Shown: positions 37,870 to 46,692, counted from the first letter of the stretch. The stretch is 64,000 nucleotides of DNA from Streptomyces fructofermentans (GCF_014651055.1 NZ_BMWD01000001.1:294350-358349), one strand, 5' to 3'. Translations and numbers: made by a program. The notes: a model not told the origin generated them from the sequence alone.

Positions 37870-39228
37870 ATGGCGGACACCAGGGACACCACGGGCAGCG
37901 CGGGGATCGGTGGCACCGGCTCACGTACGCGCAGATCCAGTTGGCGCCACATCGGCCCCGGCATCGTGGTCGCCGCGACCGGTGTCGGCGCCGGAGACCT
38001 GGTCGCCACCCTCATCGCGGGATCGAACTTCGGCTACACCCTCCTGTGGGCGGCCGTCCTCGGCTGTCTCGTGAAGATCTCCCTCGCCGAGGCGGCGGGG
38101 CGCTGGCACCTGTCGACCGGCCGGACCCTCTTCGACGGCTGGGCCGACCTGGGCCGCTGGACGAGCTGGTTCTTCGTCGCCTACGTCGTGGTCTGGGGCT
38201 TCGTCTACGGCGCGGCGGCCATGTCCTCCTCGGGGCTGCCCCTCCAGGCGCTCTTCCCGGACGTCATGGACCTGGAGTGGTGGGCGATCCTGACCGGTCT
38301 GGTCGGCCTGGTCTTCGTCTGGTTCAACCGGTACGCCGTCTTCGAGAAGGTCATGACGGTCCTGGTCGGCGTGATGTTCGTCGTCACGGTCTACCTGGCG
38401 ATCAGGGTCACCCCGAACCTCGGCGAGGCCTTCGCGGGTCTGCTGCCGGTGCTGCCCGACGAGAAGGACTCCGTCCTCAACACGCTCGGCCTGATCGGCG
38501 GGGTCGGCGGCACCATCACGCTGGCCGCGTACGGCTACTGGGTCAACGCGAAGGGCTGGACGAACACCGGCTGGATGAAGGTGATGCGGCTGGACAACCG
38601 GGTCGCCTACGTCACCACCGGCATCTTCGTCGTGGCCATGCTCTTCGTCGGCGCGGAACTGCTGCACTCCGCCGAGGTGGCCATCGCGAGCGGCGACAAG
38701 GGCCTCGTGCAGCTCGGCGACATCCTGGAGGAGGAGTACGGGACGGCGACCGCGAAGTTCTTCCTGATCGGATTCTTCGCCACGTCGTTCACCTCGCTCA
38801 TCGGCGTCTGGCACGGCGTGAGCCTGATGTTCGCGGACTTCGTGGAGCGCTTCCGCGGCGACCGGGCCGCCGCGTCCGCGGGCTCCGGCGGGCGGGGCGC
38901 GAACCCGGCCTCGGGCGAGGAGGTGGCGTCCGGCACCCACGAGAGGTCCTGGCCCTTCCGCGGCTACCTGCTGTGGCTGACCTTCCCGCCCATGGTCCTG
39001 CTCTTCCAGGGCCAGCCGTTCCGCCTGATCATCCTGTACGGGGTGCTGGGCGCGGCGTTCCTCCCGTTCCTCGCCCTGACGCTGGTCTGGCTGCTCAACT
39101 CGTCCCGCACACCGCCGGAATGGCGCAACGGCCTGCTGAGCAACGCCATGCTGACGCTCGCGGGCCTGCTGTTCGTCGTCCTGTGCGTGAAGCAGGTCTG
39201 GGACCAGCCGTGGTCGGAGTTCTTCTGA
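37870..39228 (+). CDS. Nramp-related membrane transporter lacking canonical metal motifs
   Basis: Polytopic protein (452 aa, about 11 hydrophobic helices) of the Nramp superfamily. Nramp proteins take up divalent metals through DPGN in helix 1 and MPH in helix 6. Here helix 1 reads GVGAGDLVATLIAGSNFG and the helix-6 region reads TITLAAYGYW, so neither motif is present. The substrate may therefore not be Mn/Fe. A variable loop at about 335-358 is Ala/Gly-rich. ATG 37870 gives a short polar N-terminus before the first helix; the ribosome site is weak, so the start is uncertain. Single gene ending at a terminator. Confidence 0.8.
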   Translation: MADTRDTTGSAGIGGTGSRTRRSSWRHIGPGIVVAATGVGAGDLVATLIAGSNFGYTLLWAAVLGCLVKISLAEAAGRWHLSTGRTLFDGWADLGRWTSWFFVAYVVVWGFVYGAAAMSSSGLPLQALFPDVMDLEWWAILTGLVGLVFVWFNRYAVFEKVMTVLVGVMFVVTVYLAIRVTPNLGEAFAGLLPVLPDEKDSVLNTLGLIGGVGGTITLAAYGYWVNAKGWTNTGWMKVMRLDNRVAYVTTGIFVVAMLFVGAELLHSAEVAIASGDKGLVQLGDILEEEYGTATAKFFLIGFFATSFTSLIGVWHGVSLMFADFVERFRGDRAAASAGSGGRGANPASGEEVASGTHERSWPFRGYLLWLTFPPMVLLFQGQPFRLIILYGVLGAAFLPFLALTLVWLLNSSRTPPEWRNGLLSNAMLTLAGLLFVVLCVKQVWDQPWSEFF

Positions 39229-39267
39229 CCCGGCGTCGAGCGGCGACCGGCTCGGGCGGCGTGGCAG

Positions 39268-39295
39268 CGCCGCCCCCACCGGAGTGGGGGCGGCG
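39268..39295. terminator. Bidirectional hairpin terminator between Nramp-like and chitinase genes
   Basis: A 12-bp perfect stem (39268-39279 with 39284-39295) and a CGGA tetraloop between convergent genes. Confidence 0.8.
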
Positions 39296-39333
39296 GCGCG
39301 GCCCGGGAGGGCCCGGTCGGCGACGTGTCGGTG

Positions 39334-41040
39334 CTAGGGGAGCGCGTGCACGTGCGGTCCCACCGCGTTCGACCACGCGTTGCCCGCCGTGGCGTCCCAG
39401 TTCGTCGACCAGGTCATGGCACCGCGGAGGTCCGGGTAGGTCCTGGACGGCTTGAACGAGCCGCAGGACGTGCCCCTGGTGAGGCAGTCGAGGGCGCTGT
39501 TCACGATGGACGGCGCGACGTAGCCACTGCCCGCGCCCCTCGTCGAGGCCGGCACTCCGAGGCCCACCTGGGACGGTGCGAGGCCGCCCTCCAGCTGGAT
39601 GCAGGCCAGCGCGGTCAGGAAGTCCACCGAGCCCTGCGAGTAGACCTTGCCGTCGCAGCCCAGCATCGAACCGCTGTTGTAGTACTGCATGTTGACGACG
39701 GTGAGGATGTCCTTGATGTTCAGGGCCGTCTGGAAGTACGTGTTGGACGTCGACTGCATGTCGATGGTCTGCGGGGCCATCGTGATGATCAGCGAGGCGC
39801 CCGCCTTCGCGGAGAGGGACCGCAGCGCCTGCGTCATGTACGTGGCGTTGAGGCCGTTCTCCAGGTCGATGTCGACGCCGTCGAAGCCGTAGGTCTGCAT
39901 CAGGGCGTGGACGGAGTCGGCGAAGTTCGCCGCCGAGGCCGGGCTGTTCACCGCGACCGTGCCGCGCTCACCGCCGACCGAGATGATCACCTTCTTGCCC
40001 GCGGCCTGCTTGGCCCTGACGTCCGCCTTGAACTGGTCGACGGTGTAGCCGCCCAGGCCGGCCGAGTCCAGGTTGAAGGTCACGGCACCGGGGGTCGCGG
40101 TGGCGTCGGCGAACGACACCGCGATGATGTCGTACTGGGACGGGACGTCGGAGATCCGCTGCACGGTTGCGCCGTTGTTGAAGTTCTGCCAGTAGCCGGT
40201 CACCGCGTGCCTGGGCAGGTTCGTGCCGCCGCCCCCGGTCGCCCTGGTGGTGCCGGTCACCGCGGTCGAACGGGCCGACTCGCCCGCCGAGTTCGTCGCG
40301 CTGACCTGGAAGGAGTAGGACGTGGACGCGGCCAGGCCGGTGACGGTCGCCGAGGTGCCGCCGACCGCGAGGACCTTCGTGCCGCCCCGGTACACGTTGT
40401 AGCCGGTGGCGCCGGAGACCGGGTTCCAGGCAAGGGAGACGGAGGAGGAGGTCGTGGAGGGCACGTTCAGGCCGGCGGGCGTGGCCGGGACGACCGGATC
40501 GGGGTCGCCGCCCCCGCCGCCGTCCGGGCCGAACACGGACACGTCGTCGGCGAAGTAGGCGCTCTGCCCGTACCAGCCGTGCGTGTACACCGTCACGGAC
40601 GTGGTGCCGGCGCCCGTCGTGAAGGACGTCGTGAGCTGCTTCCAGGAGGAGGAGTCGGGTGTCCAGGTCGACACGTCCGTGGTACCCGTGCCGGTCGCGC
40701 CGAGGTACGCGTACCCGCCCTGCACCCAAGCGCTCAGCGTGTAGGTGGAGTTGGGCCTGACCGCGACCGTCTGGGTGCACCTGGCGTTGTCCTGCCCGGC
40801 GGGCGTGGCCTTCAGGGCGGCGGCACCGCCGTGCACGGGGGAGGAGACGGTGGCGCCGCTGCCGGCCGAACAGGTCCAGTTGGCGAGGCCCGACTCGTAG
40901 CCGGCGTTCCTGGCGTTGTTGACGTCGGCCGCCGAGGCCTGACCGGCTCCCGCGAGGGAGAGGAAGGAGGCGGCGAGCACGGCGGCGAGACCACCCGCCC
41001 ATGTCCGTCTGCGTCTGGGCATGCCTGCTGCGCGGTCCAC
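39334..41040 (-). CDS. Secreted GH18 chitinase with CBM and FnIII domains
   Basis: Extracellular chitinase (568 aa) that hydrolyses beta-1,4 GlcNAc chains. The signal peptide (about 1-37, ending ASA) is followed by a carbohydrate-binding beta domain (about 40-175), a Gly/Asp/Pro linker, one fibronectin III domain (about 190-275), a short linker and the GH18 barrel. The catalytic DxxDxDxE motif is DGVDIDLE, with the acid Glu394. GTG 41040 has GGAGG 6 bases upstream; the internal ATG at 41022 does not. A near-consensus DasR operator lies 66 bp upstream, next to a TTGACA, so GlcNAc-controlled expression is expected. Confidence 0.93.
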   Translation of the reverse strand: MDRAAGMPRRRRTWAGGLAAVLAASFLSLAGAGQASAADVNNARNAGYESGLANWTCSAGSGATVSSPVHGGAAALKATPAGQDNARCTQTVAVRPNSTYTLSAWVQGGYAYLGATGTGTTDVSTWTPDSSSWKQLTTSFTTGAGTTSVTVYTHGWYGQSAYFADDVSVFGPDGGGGGDPDPVVPATPAGLNVPSTTSSSVSLAWNPVSGATGYNVYRGGTKVLAVGGTSATVTGLAASTSYSFQVSATNSAGESARSTAVTGTTRATGGGGTNLPRHAVTGYWQNFNNGATVQRISDVPSQYDIIAVSFADATATPGAVTFNLDSAGLGGYTVDQFKADVRAKQAAGKKVIISVGGERGTVAVNSPASAANFADSVHALMQTYGFDGVDIDLENGLNATYMTQALRSLSAKAGASLIITMAPQTIDMQSTSNTYFQTALNIKDILTVVNMQYYNSGSMLGCDGKVYSQGSVDFLTALACIQLEGGLAPSQVGLGVPASTRGAGSGYVAPSIVNSALDCLTRGTSCGSFKPSRTYPDLRGAMTWSTNWDATAGNAWSNAVGPHVHALP

Positions 41041-41356
41041 TGGTGCCTCCGGTGGGGGAGTGGGGGAGTGGGGATGAGGAACGGTGGCCACCGCCGTATC
41101 CCAAAACTGGTCCAGACCAATTGCGTTGTCAAGACCTCTGGCAGGCTCAACCTCCGTGCGGCAGGCAGGAGTTGGCGCACCGTACGGATCACTCTGTGTC
41201 GATCACGCTCGCACCTTGTGTGAGGTGATCTCGCGGATCAGGTGTTGGGCGGCGCACGCCGTGGATAAGGTGCAGATACAGAAAGACGCCACAGTGGCAC
41301 TGTGCGTCGTTCCGTGAACGTTTCATGGCGCAATCAGGGGCGATCTACGGCAGTGG
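41041..41356. other. 316-bp divergent region, chitinase / Tad locus
   Basis: Carries the chitinase promoter (TTGACA at 41127-41132 on the minus strand) and the DasR-like site. The other half, facing the Tad-locus gene at 41357, is less GC-rich with no recognised element. Confidence 0.55.
41106..41121. promoter_or_regulatory. DasR-responsive element (dre) in chitinase promoter
   Basis: ACTGGTCCAGACCAAT matches 14 of 16 positions of the known dre consensus ACTGGTCTAGACCACT. On the minus strand it begins 5 bases after a TTGACA and would cover the spacer and -10 position, so bound DasR should block polymerase. Glucosamine-6-phosphate is the known DasR inducer. Confidence 0.8.
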
Positions 41357-42277
41357 TTGACCACCTCCGCCGCAGTGAACGGGGTGGTGTGCAGCGTGCC
41401 GACCGCGATAGCCGTCACCAGTTCCGATCTGGTGCTGCCGGCGCACGACCGGCAGACCCCGCCCGCCGTCGTCCAGCCGCTCGACAGCCTCGAAAGCTCC
41501 CTCACCGGGATGTACACGCTCATCGAGCAGCACGGCTACGTGATCGCCCTGTACCCGACGTCCGCCCCCGCCGCCGTCGTCCGGCGGCTGCACACCGTGC
41601 GCTCGGTCCTGGAGAGCGATCGCATCGCCCTCCTCGGCCTCGACCTGCCGCCGCTCGGACTCGCCCTGCTCGCACAGCAGTTGCGCCAGCTCTCGGTCTG
41701 CGACTTCAGTCCGGGCGTGCTCGCCTCCTCCGCGCGGCTGCTCGCCCACTACATCTACGCGGGCGCCCTGCTCGGCTCGGTGTCCAGGCTCGACCGGGTG
41801 CCCGTCTCGCTGAAGTCGCACGCCAAGTCCTGGGTGCCCGGGGCCCAGTTCGCCGTCCTGGCCAACCCGCGGCCGCAGATCGTCCGCGTCGGCCACGAGG
41901 AGCTGCCCGGGCCCGAGTTCGGCACACGGCTGCTCGTCGCCCCGGGCCAGCTCCCCGCGGACTGGCTCGTGACGACGCTCGCCCCCGCCTGGCGGGTGCA
42001 GGGCGTCGCGACCGTGAACCAGCCCGCCGAGTCCGCCCGATGGTGGGGCACGGGCCGGCTCGCCGAGTTCGCCGCGGGACTGTACGACGTGTCCGTGCTC
42101 TACCAACTGGTCACCTCCGTAAGGCGCGAGGCGTGCCACTGGTGCGGACTGGAACTCATCGGCGACCGCTGCGGATTCTGCGCGGCCCCGCTGGCGCCGG
42201 CCGCGTCCCGCGAGCTTCCGGACACCGCGGGGCGGGCAGCCTCTCCGGTACGCGCCCTGCCCCACGGCGTCACGTAG
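41357..42277 (+). CDS. Hypothetical protein with C-terminal zinc ribbon, upstream of the Tad genes
   Basis: Unrecognised 306-aa soluble protein. The bulk (about 45-255) is a mixed alpha/beta region with no known motif. Near the C-terminus, CHWCG ... RCGFC (about 262-277) looks like a compact four-cysteine zinc ribbon. The start is uncertain: TTG 41357 is the longest reading, while GTG 41375 and later codons are possible; none has a strong ribosome site. It lies 206 bp before the first pilus gene on the same strand, so it may belong to the Tad regulon, but that is by position only. Confidence 0.65.
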   Translation: MTTSAAVNGVVCSVPTAIAVTSSDLVLPAHDRQTPPAVVQPLDSLESSLTGMYTLIEQHGYVIALYPTSAPAAVVRRLHTVRSVLESDRIALLGLDLPPLGLALLAQQLRQLSVCDFSPGVLASSARLLAHYIYAGALLGSVSRLDRVPVSLKSHAKSWVPGAQFAVLANPRPQIVRVGHEELPGPEFGTRLLVAPGQLPADWLVTTLAPAWRVQGVATVNQPAESARWWGTGRLAEFAAGLYDVSVLYQLVTSVRREACHWCGLELIGDRCGFCAAPLAPAASRELPDTAGRAASPVRALPHGVT

Positions 42278-42483
42278 ACCCCGCACGTCACGCACCCGGC
42301 ACGACCCGTACGACCCGCACGCACACCTGAACAACGGTGCACAGCCAGGTACGACCCGCCGTCCCCGCCCCGATCGAGGTTGCCCGCGCCATGCCGAACC
42401 ATCCCGGGGAACGCCCACCGGACCCCCGGCAGACCAGAAGACCAGCTCCGATACCCGGTACCGCCCCCACGAGGTGAGATGTA

Positions 42484-43197
42484 GTGAACTCGCGCCAGCG
42501 CCGCGGCGTCGTCCTGCTGGCCCTCTCGGCCCTGTGCGCCCTCGGCGCCTTCGCCGGAGTGCTGTCGGTGATCCGTGACGTGAACTCGAAGGTCGGCCCC
42601 GAGGTCGCGGCGTACCGCCTCAAGAGCGACATCGCACCGTACAAGGAACTGTCCGCCGCCCAGTTCGAGAAGGTCTCGATGCCCGAGCGGTGGCTCTCCG
42701 ACACCGCCGTCACCGACCTCTCCCAGATCCGGGGCAAGATCGCGGTCACCCGCCTGCGCGAGGGCTCACTGCTCCAGAGCGACATGATCGTGGACCGTCC
42801 CGCACTGGAGGCGGGCCAGCAGGAGATCGCCATCCTCATCGACGCGTCCACCGGAGTGGCGGGCAAGATCAACCCCGGCTCCCGGGTCAACATCTACGCC
42901 ACCTTCAAGGACGAGTCCGACAAGGGCAGGGACCAGTCGAAGGTCATCGTCGAGAACGCGCGCGTCATCGACGTCGGCAAACTGACCGCCCTCGACCCCG
43001 GCCAGTCCGGCAACGACCGCCGCCGGACCGCGAACGAGGCCGTACCGATCACCTTCGCGCTCGGCACCGCCGACGCCCAACGCGTCGCGTACGCCGAGTC
43101 GTTCGCCGAACACGTCCGCCTCGCCCTGATCGCCGGCGGGACCGACGCCGTCGTCGCGCCGGGCGACCGCACGTACACCCTCGACGAGGACAAGTAG
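42484..43197 (+). CDS. cpaB: CpaB/RcpC-like SAF-domain pilus assembly protein
   Basis: Flp pilus assembly protein of the CpaB/RcpC type (237 aa). One N-terminal membrane helix (about 8-30) anchors an extracytoplasmic SAF domain (about 40-105; YRLKSDIAPYKEL, VTRLREGSLLQSDMI) and a C-terminal beta region (about 110-235). In Gram-negative systems CpaB helps the outer-membrane secretin; in this Gram-positive it probably organises the pilus in the wall. GTG 42484 has a GAGGTGAGATGTA ribosome site. It is followed at once by a strong AGGAGG that serves the next small ORF. Confidence 0.85.
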   Translation: MNSRQRRGVVLLALSALCALGAFAGVLSVIRDVNSKVGPEVAAYRLKSDIAPYKELSAAQFEKVSMPERWLSDTAVTDLSQIRGKIAVTRLREGSLLQSDMIVDRPALEAGQQEIAILIDASTGVAGKINPGSRVNIYATFKDESDKGRDQSKVIVENARVIDVGKLTALDPGQSGNDRRRTANEAVPITFALGTADAQRVAYAESFAEHVRLALIAGGTDAVVAPGDRTYTLDEDK

Positions 43198-43206
43198 GAG
43201 GCCGTG

Positions 43207-43356
43207 ATGCGCTCAGCCCCCACGAGGCCCCGGCGCCGAACTCCCGCCCGCCTCGCCGAGCCGGGCACCCGCCCCGCCCCCGCCGGGGCGGCGGACCGGA
43301 CGGACCACCGGGGACCGACACCCCGGCCGGGGCCGGGCCCGAGGACCGGCCGATGA
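43207..43356 (+). CDS. 49-aa Pro/Arg-rich small ORF between cpaB and cpaE
   Basis: Candidate microprotein. An AGGAGG (43196-43201) overlapping the cpaB stop lies 5 bases before ATG 43207 (a GTG at 43204 is also available). The frame runs 49 codons to a TGA that overlaps the cpaE start as ATGA. Strong ribosome site plus exact 4-bp coupling suggest it is translated, perhaps mainly to deliver ribosomes to cpaE. The peptide is rich in Pro, Arg, Gly and Thr and shows no domain. The alternative is that it is only a translated leader. Confidence 0.45.
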   Translation: MRSAPTRPRRRTPARLAEPGTRPAPAGAADRTDHRGPTPRPGPGPRTGR

Positions 43357-44966
43357 CCATCCGCATCCTGCCCGCCGTCGGCGACATCGACTCGGCCCGC
43401 GCGGTCACCACCCTGCTGAGCCGGCTCGCCGACGCCGAACCCGCCCCGCCGGTCCCCGACACCACGGCCCTCCTGGACACCCTGGCCCGGCTCGCCGCCG
43501 AGTCCCTGGACGAACTGCCCGAGGTCGTCCTCGTCCACGAGCGGATCGGCCCCGTCCCCGCGCTCGACGTCATCCGCGACCTCGTGCTGCGCTTCCCGGC
43601 CGTCGGCGTCGTCCTCATCACCGCCGACAGCAGCACCGGCGTCCTCACCGCCGCCATGGACTCCGGCGCCCGGGGCATCGTCGCGCTGCCCCTCGGCCAC
43701 GAAGCCCTCGCCGAACGCGTCCAGGCCGCGGCCGCCTGGTCCACCGGCATGCGGCGCCACCTCGGCAGCGGCGTCCCCGAGGTGTACGCCGGCCCCGGCG
43801 GCACGGTCGTCACCGTGACCGGCGCGAAGGGCGGCGTCGGCGCCACCGTGGCGGCCGTCCAGCTCTCCCTGGCCGCGAGCGCCTCCGGCCGGTCCGTGGC
43901 CCTGCTCGACCTCGACCTCCAGTCCGGCGACGTGGCCTCGTACCTCGACGTGCAGTTCCGCCGCTCCATCGGCGACCTCGCCGGCATCAGCGACATCACC
44001 CCGCGGGTGCTCCAGGACGCCGTCTACACCCACGATTCGGGACTCGCCCTGCTCCTCGCCCCCGCCGAGGGCGAGCGCGGCGAGGAGATCACCGACCGGG
44101 TCGCCCGGCAGGTGCTCGGCGCCCTGCGGTCCCGCTACGACATCGTGGTCGTCGACTGCGGCGCCCAGCTCAACGCGGCCAACGCCGCAGCCGTCGAACT
44201 GGCCGACCGGGCCCTGCTGGTCGTCACCCCGGACGTGATCGCCGTCCGCGCCGCCAAACGCATGGTCCGCATGTGGGACCGCCTCCAGATCCGCAAGGCG
44301 GAGGAGACCCTCACCGTCGTCAACCGCTTCGGACGCGGTACGGAGATCCAGCCCTCCCTCGTCGAACGGGTCACCGGCACCAAGGTCGCCCGCTCCACCG
44401 TGCCGGCCGCCTTCAAGGAGCTCCAGTCCGTCGTGGACGCGGGCCGCATGCAGGACCTGGACGCCCGTTCCACGGTGAAGCAGGCACTGTGGGCCCTGGC
44501 CGGGGAACTGGGCCTCGTCGCCCCGCAGGAACCCGCGGGAGGCAGGCGCCGCAAGGCCTCCGCCGACCGGGGGGCCCTCGCCCTGCGCAGAAGGGGCGGC
44601 GACCGGGGCGCGGTCACCCTGGAGTTCGCCGGCATGTTCCCGCTGCTGCTCGTCGTGATGACGATCCTGTGGCAGTGCGTCCTGTACGGCTACTCGTACT
44701 CGCTGGCCGGCAACGCGGCGGACGAGGCGGCCAGGGCGGCCACCGCCGCGAACGCGCTGACACCCGGCGCGTACGACGGCGCCTGCCACCAGGCGGGCAG
44801 CGAACACCTCCCGGGCGCCTGGGACGCCGCCGCGATCGACTGCGCCGCGGGCGGCCAGGTCATGAAGGCCACCGTCACGGTCCAAGTACCGCTCTTCTTC
44901 CCGGGCTTCGACGCCGGCTGGACCGTGGAGGGCGAGGCGGGGGCCGCACTGGAGGGGGACGACTGA
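43353..44966 (+). CDS. CpaE/TadZ-type ATPase fused to a TadE pseudopilin
   Basis: Single 537-aa frame joining two pilus proteins. Residues about 1-130 form a receiver-like domain. About 148-400 form a MinD/ParA-type ATPase with a CpaE-type loop (AKGGVGATVAA, residues 158-168) in which Ala164 replaces the usual P-loop lysine. After a basic linker, residues 417-537 match TadE: DRGAVTLEFAGM, a membrane helix (about 427-450) and an extracellular tail with cysteines. The pilin cleavage pattern G419|A420 with Glu424 at +5 is intact, so a prepilin peptidase could release the ATPase. ATG 43353 follows GAGGA and overlaps the small ORF; the stop shares one base with the next ATG. Confidence 0.85.
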   Translation: MTIRILPAVGDIDSARAVTTLLSRLADAEPAPPVPDTTALLDTLARLAAESLDELPEVVLVHERIGPVPALDVIRDLVLRFPAVGVVLITADSSTGVLTAAMDSGARGIVALPLGHEALAERVQAAAAWSTGMRRHLGSGVPEVYAGPGGTVVTVTGAKGGVGATVAAVQLSLAASASGRSVALLDLDLQSGDVASYLDVQFRRSIGDLAGISDITPRVLQDAVYTHDSGLALLLAPAEGERGEEITDRVARQVLGALRSRYDIVVVDCGAQLNAANAAAVELADRALLVVTPDVIAVRAAKRMVRMWDRLQIRKAEETLTVVNRFGRGTEIQPSLVERVTGTKVARSTVPAAFKELQSVVDAGRMQDLDARSTVKQALWALAGELGLVAPQEPAGGRRRKASADRGALALRRRGGDRGAVTLEFAGMFPLLLVVMTILWQCVLYGYSYSLAGNAADEAARAATAANALTPGAYDGACHQAGSEHLPGAWDAAAIDCAAGGQVMKATVTVQVPLFFPGFDAGWTVEGEAGAALEGDD

Positions 44967-45334
44967 TGAAGCGGCTGCTCACGCGCCTTCGGAAGCGACT
45001 GCGCGACGACCGGGGCGTGTCCATGCTGGAGTTCGCCGGGTTCCTGCCCGTCCTCCTCGTCATCGGCATGGCCGCCATCCAGCTCGGCCTCATCGGCTAC
45101 GGCATCAACCAGGCCGGAACGGCCGCGCGGGCCGCCGCGCGGGCGGCCTCCCAGGGCGAGGACGGCGCCGCCGCCGGCCAGGCCGCGGTCAGCGGCTGGC
45201 TCGACCCCGAGATCGCGGCAGGCGAGGGCGCCGACCTCAGCACCGCCACGGCCACCCTCCAAGTCCCGTCCGTCATACCGTTGTTCGAGCCGGTGACCGT
45301 CCAGCGCGACGCGACCATGCCCACCGACGACTGA
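44966..45334 (+). CDS. TadE-like minor pseudopilin
   Basis: Pilin-like membrane protein of 122 aa. A basic N-terminus (MKRLLTRLRKRLRDDRG) precedes a type IVb pilin signature GVSMLEFAGFLP, in which cleavage after Gly17 would place Glu at +5. Then comes a hydrophobic helix (about 22-46) and an extracellular Ala-rich domain. It closely resembles the C-terminal part of the preceding fused ATPase, so the two TadE units probably arose by duplication. The start overlaps the upstream stop by one base. Expected to form a minor component or tip of the Flp pilus. Confidence 0.85.
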   Translation: MKRLLTRLRKRLRDDRGVSMLEFAGFLPVLLVIGMAAIQLGLIGYGINQAGTAARAAARAASQGEDGAAAGQAAVSGWLDPEIAAGEGADLSTATATLQVPSVIPLFEPVTVQRDATMPTDD

Positions 45335-45351
45335 CCGGGAGGAGCCGACCC

Positions 45352-46692
45352 ATGAGCCTGCGAGCCCGTATCGCCGCCCCCGACGAGGGCGGAGCCGGAC
45401 GCGAGGACGGACACCTCGTCGCCGTCTACCGCGCCAAGCTGCTGGAGGAGATCGACCTCGCGGAGATGTCGAGCCTCGCGGCGGCCGAGCGGCGCCTGCG
45501 CCTGGAACGCGTACTCGGGCACATCATCAGCCGCGAGGGCCCGGTGCTGTCCTCCGCCGAACGCTCCCAGCTGATCCGCCGGGTCGTGGACGAGGCACTC
45601 GGCCTCGGCGTCCTCGAACCGCTGCTCGCCGACGCGTCCATCACCGAGATCATGGTCAACGGACCGGACTCCATCTTCGTGGAGCGCGCCGGACGCGTGG
45701 AGCAACTGCCGCTGCGCTTCGCGTCCGACGAGCAGCTCATGCAGACCATCGAGCGCATCGTGTCGACCGTCAACCGCCGGGTGGACGAGTCGAATCCCAT
45801 GGTCGACGCCCGCCTGCCCACCGGGGAGCGCGTCAACGTCATCATCCCGCCGCTCGCCCTGACCGGCCCGACCCTCACGATCCGCCGGTTCCCCCGGGCG
45901 TACACCCTCCCGGAACTCATCGGCCTCGGCTCGCTCGACGAGCAGATGCTGATGCTCCTCGCCGCGTTCGTCCGCGCCCGCTTCAACGTCATCGTCAGCG
46001 GCGGTACGGGCAGCGGGAAGACGACACTGCTCAACGCGCTCTCCGGGCTGATCCCCTCCCACGAGCGCATCATCACCATCGAGGACTCCGCCGAACTCCA
46101 GCTCCAGCAGGAGCACGTGATCCGGCTGGAGTCCCGCCCCCCGAACGTGGAGGGCAAGGGCCAGATCACCATCCGCGACCTGGTCCGCAACTCGCTGCGC
46201 ATGCGTCCCGACCGCATCATCGTCGGCGAGGTCCGCGGCGGAGAGACCCTCGACATGCTCCAGGCCATGTCCACCGGCCACGACGGCTCCCTCGCGACCG
46301 TGCACGCCAACTCCGCGGAGGACGCCCTGATGCGTCTGCAGACGCTCGGCTCGATGTCCGAGGTGCAGATCCCGTTCGAGGCACTCAAGGACCAGATCAA
46401 CTCCGCGGTCGACGTCGTCGTCCAGCTCACCCGGCACGCCGACGGCTCCCGCAGGGTCACCGAGATCGCCCTGCTGGTCTCGCACGGCCGCGAGCAGTTC
46501 CGCATCGTCCCCGTCACCCGGTTCGTGCCCCGCCCCTCCGGCCCCGACCGGGTCGTCCACGGGTACTTCGAGCACCTGCCGCTGCCGCGCCCGGTCGCCG
46601 AGAAGCTGTACGTGGCCAACGAGCCGCTGCCGCCGGCGTTCGGCGTCGCGGAGGCGCTCGACGTCCGCCAGACGAGGCAGGCCATCGGATGA
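45352..46692 (+). CDS. cpaF: CpaF/TadA secretion ATPase
   Basis: Hexameric motor ATPase (446 aa) driving Flp pilus assembly. An N-terminal helical domain (about 15-110) contains the family's EIMVNGP and RVEQLP stretches. The RecA-like core has Walker A GGTGSGKTT (Lys223), an acidic box ITIEDSAELQL, Walker B IIVGEVRGGE and the histidine box TGHDGSLATVHAN. ATG 45352 has GGGAGGAG upstream. The 4-bp overlap with the next tiny ORF continues the operon. Assembly partners TadB and TadC follow. Confidence 0.94.
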   Translation: MSLRARIAAPDEGGAGREDGHLVAVYRAKLLEEIDLAEMSSLAAAERRLRLERVLGHIISREGPVLSSAERSQLIRRVVDEALGLGVLEPLLADASITEIMVNGPDSIFVERAGRVEQLPLRFASDEQLMQTIERIVSTVNRRVDESNPMVDARLPTGERVNVIIPPLALTGPTLTIRRFPRAYTLPELIGLGSLDEQMLMLLAAFVRARFNVIVSGGTGSGKTTLLNALSGLIPSHERIITIEDSAELQLQQEHVIRLESRPPNVEGKGQITIRDLVRNSLRMRPDRIIVGEVRGGETLDMLQAMSTGHDGSLATVHANSAEDALMRLQTLGSMSEVQIPFEALKDQINSAVDVVVQLTRHADGSRRVTEIALLVSHGREQFRIVPVTRFVPRPSGPDRVVHGYFEHLPLPRPVAEKLYVANEPLPPAFGVAEALDVRQTRQAIG

